Below, one piece after another: positions 7,036 to 9,685 of a stretch of 9,685 bases of DNA (position 1 is the stretch's first letter; each line of letters begins with the position of its first letter). This DNA is from Bacillota bacterium (GTDB taxonomy: Bacteria > Bacillota_G > SHA-98 > UBA4971): positions 1 through 9,685 of the forward strand of contig JAAZEW010000092.1 of the NCBI GenBank assembly GCA_012512055.1. Direction: 5' to 3'. The translations under genes were made by a program, and so were the position numbers. Below the pieces are notes generated by a model that was not told the origin of the DNA, searched no databases, and saw only the letters and a list, made by a program, of their open reading frames with translations.

Positions 7036-7214
7036 TGTAGCCCATATGACATTCCCGCCACGTAACCGAGCATGCATGATGCAACTTGTCACGCCGGACG
7101 GGCTCTGTCAGAAATAGGGCGAGAGGCCACATAACTCAACAAGACCAATGGAAGCTTATCGCGCATCCTAACTCTCCGTCGGCCAGGACGGTGCCACATC
7201 CGCCAAGGCGGTGG

Positions 7215-7311
7215 AAGGCGGAGCCGGGTACCGCGATAAAGGTGGGACCTGACACCGGCAGCAAAGGTGGGGCCGGGCGCCGAGATAAAAGCGGAGCCGG
7301 GCGGATTAATA
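7215..7311 (+). repeat. Four degenerate 24-bp tandem repeats upstream of potA
   Basis: Units begin at 7215, 7239, 7264 and 7288. Each opens with an A-run plus a G-rich block such as AAGGCGGAGCCG, AAGGTGGGACCT, AAGGTGGGGCCG or AAAGCGGAGCCG; the second halves are GGTACCGCGATA, GACACCGGCAGC, GGCGCCGAGATA and GGCGGATTAATA. The period is 24 to 25 bases, built from two 12-base halves. The array ends a few bases before the potA ribosome site. In one plus-strand frame it would read as an eight-residue period (TAIK, TGSK, RRDK), but no supported gene uses it. Confidence 0.65.
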
Positions 7312-7312
7312 T

Positions 7313-7320
7313 GAGGGGGG
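7313..7320 (+). promoter_or_regulatory. Ribosome binding site for potA
   Basis: GAGGGGGG ends six bases before ATG 7327 and supports that start. Confidence 0.7.
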
Positions 7321-7326
7321 ACAGAA

Positions 7327-8433
7327 ATGCCTGAAGAGACAATTATCCGCTTTGAGAACATCACAAAACAATACGATAACGATCCTCCTGTGCTGACAGA
7401 CGTCAGCTTCCAACTGGAAAGAGGGAAATTCTACACATTGCTGGGCCCTTCCGGCTGTGGTAAGACAACCATCATTCGGTTGATTGCAGGCTTTGTCCAA
7501 CCTACATCCGGCGCAATCTATTTTGACGGGCAAGAAATCAGCAACATCCCTCCGGACAAGCGCCGCGTAAACACCATATTCCAGGATTACGCGCTGTTTC
7601 CCCATTTGAATGTGTTCGAGAACGTCGCCTTCGGACTGAGGGTCAAAAGGATGAAGCCTGACATAATTAAGGCCAAAGTGCGAGAAGCCCTCCGCTTCGT
7701 CAACCTGGAAGGCCTGGAAAACCGAGGGATCACCGGAATGTCCGGCGGTCAGCAGCAAAGAGTGGCAGTTGCACGAGCTATTGTTAACGAGCCGGAAGTG
7801 CTTCTTTTGGACGAGCCGTTGTCAGCCCTTGATCTGAAACTGCGCTCGGAGATGCAGTACGAACTTAGGGAGCTGCAGAAAAACCTGGGGATCACCTTTG
7901 TGTTCGTCACGCATGATCAAGAAGAAGCCCTAGCCCTATCTGATGAGGTCTTTGTGTTGAACAACGGGATAATTCAACAACGCGGAACGCCTAACGACAT
8001 CTATGACGAGCCTGTCAACAGGTTTGTGGCTGACTTCATCGGAGAGTCCAATATCATCCCCGGAGTAATGATCAGTGACTATCTGGTGGAGTTCGTCGGT
8101 AATCAATTTGAATGTGTGGACCAGGGGTTCTATCCTAACGAACCCGCGGAAATCGTAATACGGCCGGAAGACCTGGAGATCACAGGAAAAGACCAAGGCA
8201 AATTGCAGGTCCGCGTGGATTCTCAACTGTTCCGCGGAGTGCACTATGAAATCTGCTGCTATGACAAGGACGGAAACGAATGGCTTGTCCATTCCACCAG
8301 AAAGGTAATAGTAGGAGATGAAATCGGCCTCGACTTCGGCCCTGAAGACATTCATGTCATGCGGCTAGGTGAGACTGAGGACGAATTCGACAGACGTTTG
8401 GAATCGTATGAAGAGGTGCGCCATGCAGGGTAA
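7327..8433 (+). CDS. potA: Spermidine/putrescine ABC transporter ATP-binding protein
   Basis: A 368-residue cytoplasmic ATPase that powers polyamine import by binding the PotB/PotC channel. Visible motifs: Walker [10 protein letters not shown] (40-48); Q-loop at Q86 in [20 protein letters not shown], a region characteristic of PotA-type proteins; signature [14 protein letters not shown] (138-151); Walker B VLLLDEP (158-164); D-loop SALD (166-169); switch His at H196 in [25 protein letters not shown] (231-246) and a C-terminal TOBE-like domain (about 272-346, with [11 protein letters not shown]) place it in the MOI/CUT1-PotA group. Length is normal. All catalytic residues are intact. Its 3' end overlaps potB by 11 bases, indicating translational coupling. 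The specific substrate (spermidine, putrescine or another cation) cannot be read from the ATPase, but the neighbouring cupin-XRE regulator favours polyamines over iron or sulfate. Confidence 0.94.
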   Translation: MPEETIIRFENITKQYDNDPPVLTDVSFQLERGKFYTLLGPSGCGKTTIIRLIAGFVQPTSGAIYFDGQEISNIPPDKRRVNTIFQDYALFPHLNVFENVAFGLRVKRMKPDIIKAKVREALRFVNLEGLENRGITGMSGGQQQRVAVARAIVNEPEVLLLDEPLSALDLKLRSEMQYELRELQKNLGITFVFVTHDQEEALALSDEVFVLNNGIIQQRGTPNDIYDEPVNRFVADFIGESNIIPGVMISDYLVEFVGNQFECVDQGFYPNEPAEIVIRPEDLEITGKDQGKLQVRVDSQLFRGVHYEICCYDKDGNEWLVHSTRKVIVGDEIGLDFGPEDIHVMRLGETEDEFDRRLESYEEVRHAG

Positions 8434-9229
8434 GACGAGAACTGGTAATATTTATCTAATTCCGTATATGTTGTGGATCGTTCTATTTGTCATTGCACCG
8501 ATTGTGCTAATCCTCTACTACTCCATGTTTAACATCGACGGCGCGTGGGGCTTGGAGAATTACAGGAGGTTCTTCACGCCTGTCTACCTAAGCATGACTC
8601 TTAGGTCGTTTTGGTATGCCGGTTTGATCACAGGATTTTCGCTGCTTATCGCTTACCCCACTGCATACTTGCTCACAAAGACAGAGCATAAGCAGCTTTG
8701 GCTCTTGCTTATCATACTGCCGTCCTGGATCAATCTCCTTCTCAAGATATATGCCTTTATCGGCATTTTGGGATACTACGGCCCGATCAACTTTTTCTTG
8801 GACATCATCGGGATTGGAACCAGGCAGATTCTGTTTACAGACTTCAGCTTCATGTTTGTGGCTGTGTACATCTTCATCCCGTATATGATCCTCCCGATAT
8901 TCAACGCGCTGGAGGAGCTCGACCCGTCGCTTGTCGCTGCAGCCCGGGATTTGGGAGCATCATCATGGGCAACGTTCCGGAGAGTAGTCTTCCCCTTGAC
9001 GCTCAGCGGGGTGAAAGCAGGCTGTCGCGCTGTTTTCATTCCGGCGTTGTCCTTGTTCATGATCACGCGCCTAATTGCAGGAAACCGCGTAATTACCTTG
9101 GGAACCGCCATTGAACAGCACTTCCTGGTCACACAGGACTGGGGCATGGGTTCGACTATTGCCGTCTTCCTCATTATTGCCATGGGCCTCACTATGATAC
9201 TGACGGAAACCGGGAAGAGGGTGAACTAG
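8423..9229 (+). CDS. potB: Spermidine/putrescine ABC transporter permease PotB
   Basis: A 268-residue inner-membrane permease subunit. ATG 8423 is chosen over the in-frame ATG at 8369 because AGAGG (8412-8416) lies six bases before it and the protein then begins [18 protein letters not shown], the short cytoplasmic tail typical of PotB; the earlier start would add 18 residues coded out of frame over potA. Hydrophobic segments: about 11-33, 62-84, 90-115, 140-161, 203-219 and 243-262, matching the expected six. The cytoplasmic EAA loop that docks on the ATPase is at 164-192 ([19 protein letters not shown], then FRRVVFPLT), with the conserved Gly at 178; the first Glu of the classic EAA triplet is Ala here, a mild deviation. 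[11 protein letters not shown] is a usual PotB feature. It overlaps potA and is one base from potC, so the three form one operon. Confidence 0.93.
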   Translation: MQGKTRTGNIYLIPYMLWIVLFVIAPIVLILYYSMFNIDGAWGLENYRRFFTPVYLSMTLRSFWYAGLITGFSLLIAYPTAYLLTKTEHKQLWLLLIILPSWINLLLKIYAFIGILGYYGPINFFLDIIGIGTRQILFTDFSFMFVAVYIFIPYMILPIFNALEELDPSLVAAARDLGASSWATFRRVVFPLTLSGVKAGCRAVFIPALSLFMITRLIAGNRVITLGTAIEQHFLVTQDWGMGSTIAVFLIIAMGLTMILTETGKRVN

Positions 9230-9230
9230 C

Positions 9231-9685
9231 ATGAAGAAAACGAACAGACTGTCTGCAACATACCTTACTATTGTGTTTATCATACTGTATGCGCCCATCT
9301 TCTACCTGATGTACTACTCTTTCAACAGCGCAGGTACTATGCATAGCTTTGAAAGCTTCACTCTTGACTGGTACAGAGAGGTCTTTCAGGACACGAGGCT
9401 ATTCATTATCCTGTTGAACACCCTTGTCATTGCGCTTCTCTCTTCAGCCATATCCACGGTTATCGGCGTCGTGGGTGCGATTGCCATCACTCGGGTGAAA
9501 GCGAAGCGATTTCAGAATGCGCTTCTCACTCTGAACAATGTGATGATTGTCAGCCCTGACGTAATCATCGGCGCTTCTTTCCTGGTCCTCTTCGCAATGA
9601 GCGGCATAAAGCTGGGATTTGGCTCTGTTTTGATTTCTCATATCGCGTTTAGCGTCCCCATTGTTGTCCTTATGGTTCTTCCGAA
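9231..9685 (+). CDS. potC: Spermidine/putrescine ABC transporter permease PotC (3' partial)
   Basis: The frame starts at ATG 9231, one base after the potB stop, and is open for 151 codons to the window end. GAAGAGGGTG (9214-9223) just before the start provides a ribosome site inside the end of potB. The product begins MKKTNRLSATYLTIVFIILYA (in pieces: a short basic tail, then the first membrane segment at about 11-30), followed by the PotC-type SFNS and TLDWYREVF (44-52), which is the periplasmic loop typical of PotC, then hydrophobic segments at about 57-87, 102-123 and 131-150. Family members are near 260 residues, so roughly 110 residues including the EAA loop lie beyond the window. It would pair with PotB as the channel; the binding protein gene potD is expected next but is not seen. 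Confidence 0.9.
   Translation, partial: MKKTNRLSATYLTIVFIILYAPIFYLMYYSFNSAGTMHSFESFTLDWYREVFQDTRLFIILLNTLVIALLSSAISTVIGVVGAIAITRVKAKRFQNALLTLNNVMIVSPDVIIGASFLVLFAMSGIKLGFGSVLISHIAFSVPIVVLMVLP

Larger units (their letters stand above)
7036..7326 (+). other. Intergenic region between regulator and potA
   Basis: 291 bases without a convincing gene. The first part is unremarkable apart from one AACTTG half-site (7083-7088). A small CCGCC-AA-GGCGG inverted repeat is at 7200-7211, followed by the tandem repeats at 7215-7311 and the potA ribosome site. I find no T-run terminator and no good promoter, so potA may be read through from the regulator or use a promoter I cannot recognise. Confidence 0.5.

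Noticed and set aside
7086..7114. TTGTCA at 7086 as a potA promoter -35 box
   Set aside because: No acceptable -10 hexamer at 16-18 bases; CAGAAA/AGAAAT matches poorly.
7200..7211. CCGCC-AA-GGCGG as a terminator after the regulator
   Set aside because: The loop is too small and no T-run follows; at best a small structural element.
7086..7334. Plus-strand 82-codon frame across the 24-bp repeats
   Set aside because: Basic, low-complexity translation with no ribosome site and overlapping the potA start; best explained by the repeat itself.
7306..7758. Minus-strand 150-codon open frame
   Set aside because: Antisense shadow of the start of potA.
7936..8355. Minus-strand 139-codon open frame
   Set aside because: Antisense shadow of the C-terminal half of potA.

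Overview
The window is ordinary bacterial DNA at roughly 50% GC. It combines a large C-terminal beta-barrel protein ending in Phe, which implies an outer membrane, with a cupin-XRE regulator followed by potA-potB-potC, an arrangement best known from Bacillota. Together these suggest a two-membrane member or relative of the Bacillota (for example Limnochordia-like or Halanaerobiales-like anaerobes). This placement is inference; there is no rRNA or other phylogenetic marker here.

Layout. (1) Positions 1-3797, plus strand: the 3' part of a very large surface protein. It has two copies of a beta-rich module, then a few barrel-like strands, a beta-propeller, and a long C-terminal barrel. (2) Positions 3794-6129, minus strand: a three-part cluster reading right to left. 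It holds a DegT/DnrJ/EryC1/StrS aminotransferase, a phage T7-type 5'-3' exonuclease (FEN-like), and the first ~35 codons of an amidohydrolase cut off exactly at the end of the surface-protein gene. (3) Positions 6130-6492: a divergent control region with a sigma70-like promoter in each direction and a set of repeated AACTT-containing sites ahead of the regulator. (4) Positions 6493-9685, plus strand: an XRE-cupin regulator, a 291-base gap carrying a 24-bp tandem repeat, then potA, potB and potC (the last runs off the window), encoding a spermidine/putrescine-type ABC importer.

How the parts work together. The XRE-cupin protein probably senses polyamines or a related small molecule and controls itself and the importer. 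PotA drives transport through the PotB/PotC channel; the binding protein PotD would be expected just downstream. The aminotransferase probably makes an amino sugar, but no partner sugar genes are visible. The exonuclease looks like a captured phage gene and no other phage genes are visible.

Most unusual points: ten degenerate four-residue repeats inserted in the exonuclease between its DNA-binding helices and its conserved C-terminus; an EF-hand/dockerin-like loop in its N-terminus; a possibly related 12/24-bp repeat upstream of potA; and a beheaded amidohydrolase marking a rearrangement (or assembly) junction at about 3797-3800. I found no tRNA, rRNA, CRISPR array, insertion sequence or convincing intrinsic terminator.
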